From Rhizoctonia solani (Eukaryota; Basidiomycota; Agaricomycetes; Cantharellales; Ceratobasidiaceae): DNA of 64,000 nucleotides. Shown here in pieces: positions 48,387-59,976 of this stretch. Both the position numbers and the translations under genes were made by a program. The stretch is taken from positions 2,046,001-2,110,000 of the forward strand of contig NC_057373.1 in NCBI RefSeq assembly GCF_016906535.1, in the 5' to 3' direction. Each line of letters opens with the position of its first letter. Position 1 is the first letter of the stretch. The notes under the pieces are model-generated. The model ran no database searches. It saw nothing but the letters and a program-made list of their open reading frames with translations, and was not told the origin of the DNA.

Positions 48387-51165
48387 ATGTTTTTCACTCC
48401 AGAATTGCTTGCAAAGCGTGATAGCGGATTGGTTTACTTTGGTATGTGATTCGCATGTATTCCACATACCTAGCCAATTCTGTGGGTGTCTAGGATGGCA
48501 GCTACCCTGGGTAAGACGTCGATTGGTAAACTAAACCGCGCAATGTCTTGAGCGCAAACATCTCAAAACTCTGCGAGTTAGTTGCTGAACCAGCGGAGCC
48601 CCTTGCACTACGCCTGAGTAGTAACCTTCTGGTCGGTGTAGTGCGGTACGTTGGATACAACCCTGCGTGTAATTCTAGTCCCTTACATGTTTACAGCGTT
48701 TATAAGGTCAAGCACGACCTGTTTCTATCCGAAGTAACAACGTGCTTTACTACTCTCAAGCGCACTATACTAGAGATGAATGCTGCGGAGGCCAGTGTGG
48801 CAATAAATCTAACCTCTGGGAGTGTACGGTGGGTGATCTATGCCCATGTGCACACCTGTTGCTCATTCAGGACTCCATCAGGTCTGATGCGATCACCCTC
48901 AACGTCCCGGAACCAGGCACTTCCATGGGACTCGAAATGGACTTTAGCTACTTTGTGAGTTTTTCCCATGAGTGTGTCTCGGACAAGCATGTGCTGAAAT
49001 AACATTGTTGCGTAGATATGGCAGGATTTCATGGATGTTGGTTCATCTGGAAGAGGCAATGGGCGCCACTCCAGTCCCCTCGGGATTACATCCCAAGATT
49101 TTACCGGCACTCAAACTCAGACGCAAGCGCACAACGATCGTCCGCTCTACACGCTCGAGGAATCGTACGAGTTCCTCACTTCCAATGAACCCGCCGGATT
49201 GGATACCGCTGCCATGGACTTGGTATCCTAGGAGAGGATTTTGACCTCGGACTAGAACAGGATGCGTTTGGAGATATCGTGCCTCTCGACGAGTAAGCCA
49301 AAGGTAGTCGCTTTCACATTAGACACTGACAGCCCGCGACAGTTCGGAGCTCACCAACCCCAGCTTTTATACAAAGAAACCCAAGTCGAAGCCGAGGGTC
49401 TCCACCAACAATCAAAAGAATACTGACCCAATGTATGCTCGCGTAAGTCGTTGAATTATGATATTTGTCCCCCCTAGTGCGTCGAATGTCTAAATAGATA
49501 TAGGAGCCGAGTGTACCTTTTGAGCCGCTCAATCTCGATGACTGGGCAATAGGAATTTATCCCTCGTCCTCTGGTGTGGCCTTCCAGGAAGTGGAGGTGT
49601 GGTCGGGTTCTCTTCTCGCGTTGGATCGATTGAGCCGTTGAGGTTCCAGTCGCAAGAGCCTATCATTTGATGTGAATTTTCCGGATCCACCACAGGCGGG
49701 TAATGTCGTCGATGAACACAAGCATATTCCACCACCCGGTCCAAAGAGACCCAAGAAAAAGGCCGGAGTTATTCAAGATCGCCGTACAGAACTAACAGAT
49801 GATGAGCTTATCGCCAGTCGTAACAATTACCTCAAAGTAAGTTACGATTAAAGTTTTGCGATAAATGGATCTGACTGAAACTCTTTAGGAACAAGGAAAG
49901 CTACGGATCGAAGTAGAGTTGCGTCGCCAGGAGCGAGATGCGGTTCGTGTGGTTGATGTGTGGATGGAAGGAGTACCGTACGGCTGTGAGTTGCATTGTC
50001 GTCGGTAGAATACGGGAGTTAATTTCAGGTATTAGTCGATTGTCCAGCCCTTGAAGATTGGCTCAAACAATCATTTAAATCCCTCACCTACGATAAATCA
50101 AATAAGAGGAAGCGTGATGAAAACGAAGGTTTTGCGGCCCCATGTGCGTTGCATTCCGAACAACGACCAAAGCACGGCAACTGATTCAAGTTGACTAGCT
50201 CTTCCCAAGCGCAGAAGAGAAGAGACACCCAGCCAGGCTCCCGAGATCGGAAGAAATGCTGGAACACCAATGATGAATTTTGGTGGCGAGTATGGTTGGG
50301 GGATAGGAGGCATCGGTGCGTTAGATTCGCGCGCATATAGCCAAGCCCAACGTGCTTACCGGCTTAAAGGCTCAGAGTTCCCTCGCAGCTCATCGGTTGA
50401 ACGGGGAATGAATCCATCTCGACATGTATCTCAAACTCCAGAAGACATCAATATATCCCAACGCAGTGGACTTTTGCCATGGGACAATGTGGGCATTTCT
50501 TCGTCTACGAACGGGGGCGCTGGTCCCCTGAATCCGCTTGAGGGGGATGAACATATCACAGTTAGGTAGTTCAGCCTCTATGTCAATATTTTCTCTTGTA
50601 TGAATAAGTTTCTTGGCAGATTAAAGAGTTTTAGTCATAGTGGGCGAGGAAGCTCCGTGACTCTATCTAGGCTGTCCGCTTCTCCAGGAAAATTTGGGCC
50701 GGGGTTAGATGCATTAGGCTCTGATGCGTTCGAGATGAATGACGTTGGTGAGCCCGGATGAAGGTTTCACCATATCTGGGGAATTGACATATATTGGATA
50801 ATGTAGTTGGTGGGCAACCAATTCAAACCGAAGTAACCCTCGAAAAAAATTCGTTCAAATTCCTCGAGTACGTGGTCACCATGACTTCATCGGCACGACT
50901 AACGAATTGAATAATAGATACGCGCGCATGCAAACACGAGCGCTATCGGATTCATCAGGAGGGGTCATGTTCAGTAGTATTGCGCCACAGGAGTCGAGCA
51001 CGGCTCATGTAGCAGCCTCGGCCTTTTATCACACGTTAGGTATGCAGACAGGAGCCAGTAGCGGTATCTGGTACTGACAATATCGTCATAGCGCTTGCTA
51101 CAAAGTCGGCAATACGTGTCAAGCAGGCATGGCCGTTTGGAGATCTCGTAATATATACTTTGTAG
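48387..51165 (+). CDS. rec8: meiotic cohesin kleisin Rec8
   Basis: The ATG at 48387 gives MFFTPELLAKRDSG, followed by WMAATLGKTSIGKLNRAMS, then ANISKLCELVAEPAEPLALR, LSSNLLVGVVRVYKVKHDL and EVTTCFTTLKR. This is the Rad21/Rec8 N-terminal domain that binds Smc3; the MFF start and AATLG wording favour Rec8 over Rad21. The middle is acidic and Ser-rich, including RTELTDDELIASRNNYLKEQ. The C-terminal winged helix that binds Smc1 reads KNSFKFLEYARMQT, AHVAASAFYHTLALATKSA and VKQAWPFGDLVIYTL, stop at 51163. Rec8 replaces Rad21 in meiosis and protects sister centromeres; its separase sites are not predicted here. One-base losses are apparent near 48433, 48546 and 49219. About 12 exons. Confidence 0.85.
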
Positions 51166-51534
51166 TACCTACTATATAAATATTCGTCATCGTTCTGTCT
51201 TCAATTTACGAGGCAGATTATTCTTGCATCGATGTCCGAAGGCATCATATATTCGGCCATGGGTTCAATAGTGCGCGATAGGCAGCTTCCGTAAAGATAA
51301 TTTCTGGAGCATATGTCGTAGATAGGCTCTGGGTCCGGATGCCCATAAACCTGCAGGCAATCGCCCCAGTATCGCCCCAGCCACAATGGGCTTTATTGTT
51401 CAGGGTTCGAAAGAGCTTCCGCGGCATGAAACAGGCTCCTTTTTTGTAATGGATATATATATATAATGGCCCTTTGGTGGGAAATGACCTGTTTCAACCC
51501 CTTTTCTCTGACCCGCACACTGAACGCAACTACG
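51166..51534. other. intergenic, 369 bp
   Basis: This holds the 3' flank of Rec8 and the promoter of the O-fucosyltransferase-like gene. An alternating TATATATATATAATG tract (about 51452-51467) is a possible TATA region about 70 bp before the next ATG. Confidence 0.45.
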
Positions 51535-53772
51535 ATGCCGTCACGCGACGGGTCGGATGTCCACTCGCCGCTGCTACTACCTACCCATGTCAACGAACGT
51601 CACTCACCGAGGCCTCTCAAATCACATGCGCCGCGTACGAGGCGATGGCTTCAATTCTACGGAACTGCGATCATCACTGGTATTGCCTTTCACCTTGTGT
51701 TGGTTGGCCTTGGGTCTACAGAGGTAGTTCGGCAACGGGTGCCGGCATCCGTTGGCGATTGGCTTCCTGGTGGTCCCAAATCGAGCGAGGGTAAAACAAG
51801 TGTTATTCACGGTAAACCCGACTGCGCCCCACCGGCCAAGGCATTCCTCCGCCAAAGACGCAGGCCCAGAAGATCGCTGAAGAGGAGGCGCCATGGACGA
51901 TGGACCAAATTCGGCAGATGGTTGGCCGTACCAAAGGCTACTACGCCCGCGACTATAGCTTAGGTTTGGGCTGGAATAACGTACGTTCTCCCAAATTGCA
52001 CAACATAAGGCTTCTGAGGCTAAATTATCCCCAATTCACCAGGTCCGATATATCTTCGAGGCTTCGCTGTTGCATGCCCAGTTGCTTAACCGCACCCTTG
52101 TCCTCCCTTCGTTCATCTACGCTCGTGCTTGCGAGTGGGATATGTGAGTGGGTATCTAAATATCTCGATTGAACCGCGCTAATCGAGTCTTTACTTCCTC
52201 ACGGTCAGTCAAGTATGTGCATCTTTTGCTCCTATGGTCAACCGAGGGGATGCTATCGGCTGGGGGGAATGGCGTAATTTGCCGATCGAGAAACAGATGG
52301 GATGGCGTATTCCAATAGGGGTAGGTGCCCCATTACGTTTTCTCTATAGAACGAATAACGAACCGTTTTCGGCAGGTCATGCTCGACATGAACCATCTGC
52401 GTAAAGCACATCCAGTTGTCACCGTTGCCGAATATCTGCAACTCAACGGCATGTCCCCCTCGATCGAGTGGTCAAACGGCGCTTGGCATAGGGAGATGTA
52501 CCAAAACGACGGGAAGATATCGATCCATGAGATTCCAAATAACGAATACGATCCTAAGCTACGGTACGCGTTGAAATGTTACCATCGCATCCACCAGGCA
52601 ACGAGGACAATCCATTTTCCGAAACATTGCTCGTTGCACTGGGTGACCGCACAGTCATGGACTTGGAGGAGGCCGCAAAGGCTCTGAAAGATCGTGTGGT
52701 AATCTCCGGAGATGACCAGCTCGAGGCATTCCTTCGCGAACATGGGTGGGAGGTTTTACATACCTATCGCGGCGCGTGAGTAATAGCATGGGTTCGTTTC
52801 CATCGATCATCTGAATTACTATTGTATGGCAGGCTTGGTATGGACTATACCAAGAGTGTTGTAGAGCCCATCAAGCAAGTCGCTCCTCGATCCCGCCTAC
52901 GCGGCATGTTTGACGATTACAATCACATAAATGAAGAGGTACTGATCCTCGCTGGGGAGACTCACCTCAACCGTAAGCCTGTAAGCATTTTATCTGTATC
53001 CTTGGTTTACGGTTCTGAACACTGTGACTACAAAGGGTGGTCTTCGATTTGTCCATCCCGAGCAACAGGCTCATTTTGCTTCAACCGTCTTGCACGACAT
53101 GCGTCCTACCGGCCCCGTTCGTCGCCTGGCCATGAAACTTCATGAGCGTATGCAAAAGATTGTTGGAGGCAGACAATGGATGGGTGCCCATATGCGTCGT
53201 GGGGATTGTAAGTTACACTTGTGTGGATTCCGTAAATGCGCTCCTAAATATTTGTCTCCAGTTGTTGATCAAGGCTGGGTGATGGAGCACAGTATAGAAG
53301 GCCACTTGAGTCGAATCACGCAACGGTTAAGCAATGGCCGAAAAATTCTCCAGGAAATCTACGACACCAAGCAAATTCAGATATACGAAGTTCCAAATGT
53401 CGAGCCAGAGCGGGATATATTTGACCGACCTCCACCGCTGGAAAGCGATTCGTGCGTCACACCTATGCCTCTGCCGGTTTCTTCCTAATGCTCTACTTTA
53501 GATTCTATCTTGCTACCGACGAACGTTCAAGAGACGGACTTGGTTATATTCGAAGCAATGGTGGGGTATTGATTGAGGACCTGCTTACCTTGGAAGATCG
53601 TCAAGAGTTTGGGTGGCCGATCATGATTACCGATGTCCTTGCGATTATCGAGCAAACGGTCCTCAGCCATTCAGCCTACTTTTACGCCCACGCGATGAGT
53701 AGTGTTGGCGGTGGCGTTGTGAATATGCGCGCATCGCGAGGGGCTGACAAAAGAACTGCGTTGATTGATTAA
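51535..53772 (+). CDS. O-fucosyltransferase-like type II membrane protein
   Basis: The ATG at 51535 begins MPSRDGSDVHSPLLLP. A signal-anchor helix follows (FYGTAIITGIAFHLVLVGLG). The lumenal domain includes GYYARDYSLGLGWNN, VRYIFEASLLHAQLLNRTLV (the nucleotide-binding N-terminal region of GT-B fucosyltransferases), VMLDMNHLRKAHPVVTVAEY, GLRFVHPEQQAHF, GAHMRRGDF (the conserved R of the GDP-fucose site), FYLATDERS and AYFYAHAMSSVGGGVVNMRA. The stop is at 53770. The layout matches fungal proteins annotated as O-fucosyltransferase family; the acceptor and sugar are unproven. Two one-base losses are suggested (51827-51833, between DCAPP and GQGIPPPKTQ; and about 52563, between DPKLR and VRVEMLPSHPPGN). 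The rest joins in phase. Confidence 0.75.
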
Positions 53773-54092
53773 CTGATAACTAGAGTCTGGACGGGTATCG
53801 ATTTTTGTAGCAACTATGAAGGCACGGCTTTTTCGTTATGCTTACCTCCTTTGAACTTGATCGTTCTTTCCATCACAATCTTACAAAAGGACAGGTTTTG
53901 TTCGTTTTTTTTTTTGTCTAATGAGATTATCTGGTATGATTTCTTGAAATACACCTGTATATTAATCTTATATTTAATCATTGGTCCTATATACTACTGT
54001 ATATAAGAAATCGTAATGAGCACAGTAGATCATTTGCACGCGCACAGTAATTAACCCCTCGATCATATCTGACCCTTTCTTTGGTCCTGGAT
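53773..54092. other. convergent 3' regions, 320 bp
   Basis: This lies between the O-fucosyltransferase-like and mycocypin-like genes and is AT-rich, with a T10-11 run near 53906-53916. No gene is seen. Confidence 0.5.
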
Positions 54093-54906
54093 TCATGACG
54101 CATCTTCGAGATCGTGCCGCCGGGAGAAGTACCACGCGGGACGCGCCTCTAGAGGCGCATCAGCAGGGACCGCTTTGATCACGACCTAATCCATGTATAC
54201 ATATGTTAGGTTGATGGCAATATCCTCCAAGACGTTACTAAACATACCCCTCTTTCTTCTACCCCAACACAAACATCCATTCCGATTTGCTCACCGGCTG
54301 GATACGGGCGGATACTAGTGTAAATGCATATTTAGTTGTTCCGCCCAAATCCCCCCCCCCCCCCCGCCAACTCACATGTACACGTTCTCTCCAAACACGA
54401 CACCGTCGCCTACAGGCTGAATGGTGAACTCTCTCGGTTGGTCCAGAAGGACGGATGCATCGTTCTCTAAGCCAGTGTTGTGAAATCCAGTGAGTTGAAC
54501 ACCGGGAGGGTACTTTTGTGCATTTTCAATGTAAAACGTGTTATTTCCAGCACGCTCGATTTTCCACTGATAGAATCGCGGTTTGGATCTAAAAGAATGC
54601 TACAGTCCGAGTGTTTAAAGACTCACGTCGCGATCGTTGAACGTGGAGGGTACCAACGCAGCCATTTGTATCTGTTCACCGAACTCGTTTCGGGTTGCAT
54701 ACATACCGCCCACCCCCATGTTACGGTTTGGGATGACCTGGCGTAGATAATATATCCCCTCTGTAGGTCGTGTGCCGCTGTCTGTGGTTGCATTCTTGGT
54801 TCCGTTGTCCTAAGCGCAGAGTTGAGTACAGTGATCAGGACAGCTGTCAGTGCAAGATTGGGTCTAGAAAGAAATACCAAGGGTATTTGTAGTAGCCTGT
54901 TCTCAT
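54093..54906 (-). CDS. mycocypin-like (clitocypin family, MEROPS I48) protease inhibitor
   Basis: The minus-strand exons read GTRPTEGIYYLRQVIPNRN, MGVGGMYATRNEFGEQIQMA, then FYQWKIERAGNNTFYIENA, QKYPPGVQLTGFH and REFTIQPVGDGVVFGENVYI. After an intron they continue IRPYPAGEQIGMDV, then VVIKAVPADAPLEARPAW and YFSRRHDLEDAS, stop at 54093-54095. The wording of the first strand (GIYxLRxV ... GVGGxYAT) and the last (RPAWxF) is that of clitocypin/macrocypin beta-trefoil inhibitors of papain-like cysteine proteases and legumain. That family is known from mushroom-forming Agaricomycetes. Four introns are canonical; one holds a C15 run. The 5' exon is uncertain (ATG at 54904-54906, TATA-like TTTATAG near 54950); its junction is one base out of phase. 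A defensive or self-regulatory role is inferred. Confidence 0.7.
54351..54365. repeat. C15 homopolymer in an intron
   Basis: Fifteen consecutive C lie inside the intron of the mycocypin-like gene (G15 on the transcribed sense). Length polymorphism is expected, and the run sits near the donor GTGAGTTGGC, so its length could affect splicing. Confidence 0.85.
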
Positions 54907-55229
54907 GACTAACTCAAATGAAATAAAATTAGGGAGTAGGCGCTGCCGTTCTATAAATGCACCGAGTGCATTCTAATAGCACGCCTATCCTTTAGTCGTG
55001 AGCTATGGTAAATGCATTTACCGGCATGTTGTGTGCTTGTGCAGTCATTCACAGATAGGCTGGCCATGTTATACCTAAGGGTCGATTTAGAATATCGCTG
55101 ACAAAACCCAGCATACAGTTTAACAGTAACGGACCAATGTCATCTCTATCTAAGTAAAGTAATCTACAGTAATTAGCAAGTTTAAATGAATTATCGCAAG
55201 AAAGCCGGTTCGTATAATGCAATCGTTCT
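54907..55229. promoter_or_regulatory. mycocypin gene promoter and 3' flank of the CoA-ligase gene
   Basis: This holds a TATA-like TTTATAG (minus, near 54950) about 45 bp before the ATG at 54906. The remaining AT-rich sequence, including 3' UTR of the next gene, shows no other feature. Confidence 0.4.
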
Positions 55230-57195
55230 TTACAATTTGGCCTTCGTCTCGACCGATTTCATGAAGGCATCACGCACGTGGCGCCTTTGCACCTTGCCAG
55301 TGGCAGTCTTCGGAATGCTTTGCGTAATGACAATCCTCTCTGGGATTTTGAACTAATAGATGGTGAGATTAGAGCCCCAAGATACGTGGAGTAGCATTGG
55401 CGGTCATACCTTGGATATTTTTCCCTGCAATACTCGCTTGATCCTTTCGCCTTCCTCTTTCCCGGTGCCCTTGTCCCCTGAGTCCAGGACCACCGCGGCC
55501 CATACGACTTCGCCATACTTTTGGTCGGGCACCCCAAAGGTCACTGCTTCGTGTATTCCTGGAACGGAGAGTAAGGCAGCATCAACTTCTGCTGGTGCAA
55601 TTTTTTCGCCTCCACGGTTGATAAGCTCTTTGATACGACCAGTAAGTTTGAGGTGTGGTGCTGAGGGCTCGGGGAGTATGAGGCCTTGGTCACCAGTTCT
55701 GAGAGCGGGTGGACTATCAGCTACAGAATGTATTTGTCAATGCAGAAGTGCGTACCGGAACCACCTTCCCTCCCAAAAGCTCTCTTTGTTTGCTTTCTCG
55801 TTATTCCAATATCCTAGAAACCATGTTTACCCACTTGCAGGCACGACAAAAGTACTTTCAGCCTACCCTTAGTCACGTTTGGTCCCCTTACGCAAATCTC
55901 GCCTATCTGTCCGCGTTTGACTTGCTTTCCTGGTTAAATTAGCTCGGTGAGACAAGGAATAGCTTGATGTTTGGAAAGAAAGGCCGCACCCGACTCGTCT
56001 CGTACACTGACTTCTACCCCTACCCCCACTCCTACTGTACCAGGTATGCGGCATTCAAATGTGTTGGAGCACATTTGATGGCTCGCTTCTGTCATCGCAT
56101 ACGCTTCAAGTACTGGGGCCCCAAAGGCCTTTTCCAAGCGCTCGAGTGTTGCAGGAGCAAGCGCCGACGAACACGACCGGATGAACCTAATTTTGGGAAC
56201 AGTTGAAGGAAGCGGGGTTGATAACAGTATTTGGTGTATAGTTGGCACTGAAAGCTATGTAAGCTTCAAGGATCACAGCGATATTAATATCGAGACGTTA
56301 CCGGCTGTATACCAGTTGCATTTAGTAGTGATAAAATCACTCCAAAACCTGGAGGCCGCAAACTTTGGTCGTATCACTACGCTGCCTCGGCTCGCCAAGG
56401 GCGAGAGTAGCCCGCACAGTAAGCCATGGACGTGAAATAGTGGCATGACGAGGTATGACCTATATAATGTAATCGAACCGGGAGTGAAATAAACATGCCA
56501 AATCTACTAACCTGTCTTTTGGGGTAAGTTTATAAGTGTGTATAATGTTGGTTGTTGTTCGAAGGAGGTTTGCGTGTGTGAGTGGTACGGACTTGGGCCG
56601 CCCTGTTGTGCCAGATGTATGGAGTACCAAGGCAACATCATCTCCGTGGGGCGGCTCGTTATCAAGGCTCTGCTTTACTGTTTTACCACTTTTTATAGCT
56701 TCGAACACCAACTTGACGTAGGGTCTCCCGGCTTGAATCCAAAGCTCCAATGCATTCACATTGCATTTCCTGGCTGACTCGAGTGCAAGGGGAGCTGTTT
56801 TGGATGAATCACGGGGAAGCAAAACCACTCGAGGTTTCGTATCTTCCAGATAAAAGTTGAACTCGGAAACGGAATAGGCCGGGTTGAGGGGCGCAGAAAT
56901 AGCACTTGACTCCCAACTCAGTTCAGGCAACTTGCGATATTGGATACACCTACCGAGCAGCACCGGTAGCAAGAAATCCAACTACAAACTCCAAGCTATT
57001 GACGAGGCTCATCGCGACGATGTCTCCGGCAGCAACACCTTCATTCCGGAGCAAGTTGCGTAATTCAAGAACAAGGACTCGCAATTCAGAGTAAGTGACA
57101 TCAACTTGAGGCGAACCAGAAGCAGATGCCGGGAGTGTGAGGGCGAGCGCCTGCTCGTTCGGTGTCAATGATAGGAGAGTGTATGAGTCTGCCAT
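55230..57195 (-). CDS. peroxisomal acyl/oxalyl-CoA ligase of the AMP-binding superfamily (Pcs60-like)
   Basis: The start is the ATG at 57193-57195 (MADSYTLLSLTPNEQALAL). Exons join in phase through the ANL-superfamily core: VALVLHTSGTTGRPKSVPLT (P-loop A3), SYLVMPLFHVHGLLCGL, VPTIHQILLSTPLPS, APVLEAYAMTEASHQM (A5), [23 protein letters not shown] (A7), LTGRIKELINRGGEKIAPAE (A8) and IPKTATGKVQRR with the catalytic Lys (A10). The C-terminus ETKAKL is a PTS1-type AKL peroxisomal signal (stop 55230). The closest named relatives are yeast Pcs60 and plant AAE3, oxalyl-CoA synthetases; the substrate here is unproven. The frame looks intact. It is divergent from the membrane gene at 57656. Confidence 0.85.
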
Positions 57196-57655
57196 ATGGG
57201 TTGTGATAAGAGAGGGTGACGGACAAAGTCAGTAGAGCACGGCTGCGCTTAAATCGGGCTGAATCGTCACGGTGATATCAGTTCGGTACGGCATCGTTCA
57301 ATTTCGTACATCCGATTTATAATTAGCGCCGATGACGATCAGGGTACTTCATATAGTTGGCGACCACATCTTCATTATATAACTGTCACCGTGATAGTTT
57401 GGCTGTTTCACTGGCGGACCGGGGCGGTGTCGGAGACGCGACACACCACGAGAGCTTGGCGTGTATATATGTCATATTTAAACTTCTGTTCGATGCCTCG
57501 GGAAGCTCTGCCAAGCAGTTCGGACTGGGAATCAGTCACGAGCAAAGCGCTACCCTTGCTACTGTACTCCAAGCGCTCGATTCCGCAGCATAGCCTCAGG
57601 ACTGACATCAATACCAATATTATAGAGTGGGTCATGTCGCCCATGGCCAGCCACC
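57196..57655. promoter_or_regulatory. 460-bp divergent promoter region
   Basis: This is shared by the CoA-ligase gene (-) and the membrane-protein gene (+). TATA-like sequences occur on both sides (CTTCATATAG near 57350, TATATATG near 57465). No other gene is seen. Confidence 0.4.
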
Positions 57656-59296
57656 ATGTCGATCTCTCTTGACAACTCCTTGGTGTTGTATACTCTTCAG
57701 AGTACGAGGACCAATCGTCCCATGCTGACCAATGCTAACTAATGGATTGTAGCGCTGAAAGACGAGGTTGATTCGCCTCTTGAAGTATCTTCTAGTAAAA
57801 CTGTACGTCCTGGGGACGATGACTCACTACTAGAGTCCCTACAAGAACTGTCCTCGAAAGCCGTGTCGTTTTCAACATTTATTACCACGGCAAACAGGCT
57901 GACTGCCCAATCGAATTATGTAACCAGCATAGAGTGGAGGGCTGCACCACAAAACTGTGCGGGTCACGAATACGTCGTGCTCTATGTTTCTTCAAGCCCG
58001 CGAGTCCCTCCATGTCTTGCGATACGTCTTGACAGGTTTGTCAGTTTAAGTATACACTTGTACTCATTACTTACTAAATCTAGATATGGGAAATTGGGTA
58101 TTCGAGGGCGATGGTGGAATCGAACCCCATGGAGCTTGAAGCCAAACGATACCCGAGCCGCTACTACCGTACTCGCTGGTCCAGTGGGACATGAAGTTGC
58201 CGATCCCTCCAAGGGCGAGTGTTTTCAAAAGTACCAATATTGGACACACGCGCTTCCATCCACCGAACTAATCTCGGATCTGAAACGATCACTCGAGAAC
58301 GCACGTAGAGACACATGCACCGTGGTCAACGAAAGCCTACGTCGTTACGAGTCCAACGGTCTATACCTCCCTAATGCGAAAATTGGGAGGCGCTGGGCTG
58401 ATTCCCGTGGGTTAGAGTATGTCCATGCTGATATCGCAAACGTGTTAGCAGAAGCGATGGACACCGGGATCCTTAGGTGTATGCTGCAGTCATTCTGCGT
58501 TCGCTTTTCCCCTTCCTGGTTGGTACCCTTTGTTCCCCACAAAAACGTGCAAGTAAGGCAAGAATACGGCCGGATTATTGAGGACTATCGCACCAGACTT
58601 TGGAATATAATTGACTCGTGTCCAGGACTTGACTCCGAGGCCCGGGCTCGGCTTCGAACTTCCTGGGGCGTGAAAGAGCCACCCGTGCCTCCATCCATCC
58701 TTATCCAGCTACTTAATCGCTCGCTTTCTGATCAGGCACTTATTTCGCCTTACATGCCCATCGCAACGCTATCGGACGTTGCATCTCGTCTTGATACCAT
58801 ATGTTCAGTTATGCCCGAATCAGGTGCAACAACTTTCATGTGTCGTCTGTATGCTCGAACATTAGTGGGTCGATTTCCCGATGAGCTTTGGCACGGGTAC
58901 ACTACTTCTACTCCACCTACGCCTGTGAGCTTGATGCGTGCGACCTGGAAACGGGCAAAAGATAGCGAGATATTCTGGGTGTTTTTCGATATCATTGTCC
59001 AATGGCTCATTTTCCTGTTTTTGATTCCTGTCGAAGGCGTCTCCGGAGCTTGGGTGTTGGTCTTACCTTTTATCCATGCCTGGATTCAGATCCCTCTGTG
59101 GATAAAAGAACGAAAGTTTTGGCGCCGACTATGGAGAGTTTATGACGGTAGCCCTGTACAAGCTGAGGGGGAACCGTGGCATCATGATGACGATCCCATG
59201 TTGCGGCATAGTAAAACTTCATCTTATGGGGACAATACGGCGAGAATAGCCCTGGATACAGCAGAAATAGGGCTGGAAGTCTTTCGAGAGCACTAA
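57656..59296 (+). CDS. uncharacterised protein with two C-terminal membrane helices
   Basis: The ATG at 57656 (MSISLDNSLVLYTLQ) joins across an intron with a TGCTAAC branch site to TLKDEVDSPLEVSSSKTV. A second intron (about 58036-58083) joins LDR to YGKLGIRGRWWN, so the long frame that begins at the GTG near 57863 is not the true start. About 530 residues result. No known domain was recognised. Two adjacent hydrophobic stretches (FFDIIVQWLIFLFLIPV and AWVLVLPFIHAWIQIPLWI, about 58990-59110) are followed by a basic KERKFWRRLWR and a polar, acidic tail (HHDDDPM) ending LEVFREH. The N-terminal two thirds look soluble and helical. The frame is intact. Confidence 0.8.
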
Positions 59297-59423
59297 TGTG
59301 GAAGAAGCTTTGGGTCGGGGTAGGTGCTGATTTGCACCATCTAATTCTGTGCACATTGTATTGGGCGTTTCGTATGAATGTTGTTGTGTGACCCATGTAT
59401 TTTCATAAGACAAATATCAATAG

Positions 59424-59976
59424 TTAGAAAGGCAACGATGGGCGTGCTTTTGTCCTTTCTTGTATCTTGGCCTAAATCACAAATCAATTTGGCACATATT
59501 ATTCTACTCAAAAAACATACCGCTTTAGCCTCGGCGATCCTCTTGGCCATGGTTTCCATTCTTTTTGCCACAAACTCGGCCCTTTCCTTCGCTTCGCGTT
59601 CCCACTTGTGGCCCTTGAATCTTCGTTGAGTTGAACGAATCCCCACGGTCGATTTAGGCGCCGGTTCGCCCTCCCAGTTTAACGCCGGTAGACCACTTGA
59701 AGCACTAGCCACATCACTCCTTTCGCCAGCACCATCTTCGCGGCGAGCCTTCACCCCCGGGGGTAGTAATCCGATGACCCCATCTGCACGGGCCTGCTTC
59801 ACGAGTTCTTTTTGTCGACGCAACGAATACCGGGGACCGTGCCAGCGGCCAGTTTGAGAATTTTTCTGAGGAAGGAATGGGTTGGGGACCAGAGCCCCGG
59901 GATTTGGCGATTGTGCTGCGGCACGTTCAAGGAAGCGTGCCACGAGTGTATTTGCTGTACGAACTTTGGCGGGCAT
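59424..59976 (-). CDS. mitochondrial large-subunit ribosomal protein mL59 (yeast Mrpl25 family)
   Basis: The ATG at 59974-59976 opens MPAKVRTANTLVARFLERAA. The diagnostic block NPFLPQKNSQTGRWHGPRYS-LRRQKELVKQARADGV matches yeast Mrpl25 (NPFLPNK ... KYSLRR). Next come IGLLPPGVKAR and KGHKWEREAKERAEFVAKRM. A 48-nt intron joins IAEAKA to AKIQERTKARPSLPF, stop at 59424-59426. About 180 residues fits the family. It is a small structural protein of the mitoribosome near the peptide exit side, encoded in the nucleus. It converges on the membrane-protein gene, whose stop is only 127 bp away. Confidence 0.88.

Noticed and set aside
57863..57900. start of the membrane protein at a GTG
   Set aside because: An upstream ATG exon at 57656 with a canonical intron and branch site joins in phase.
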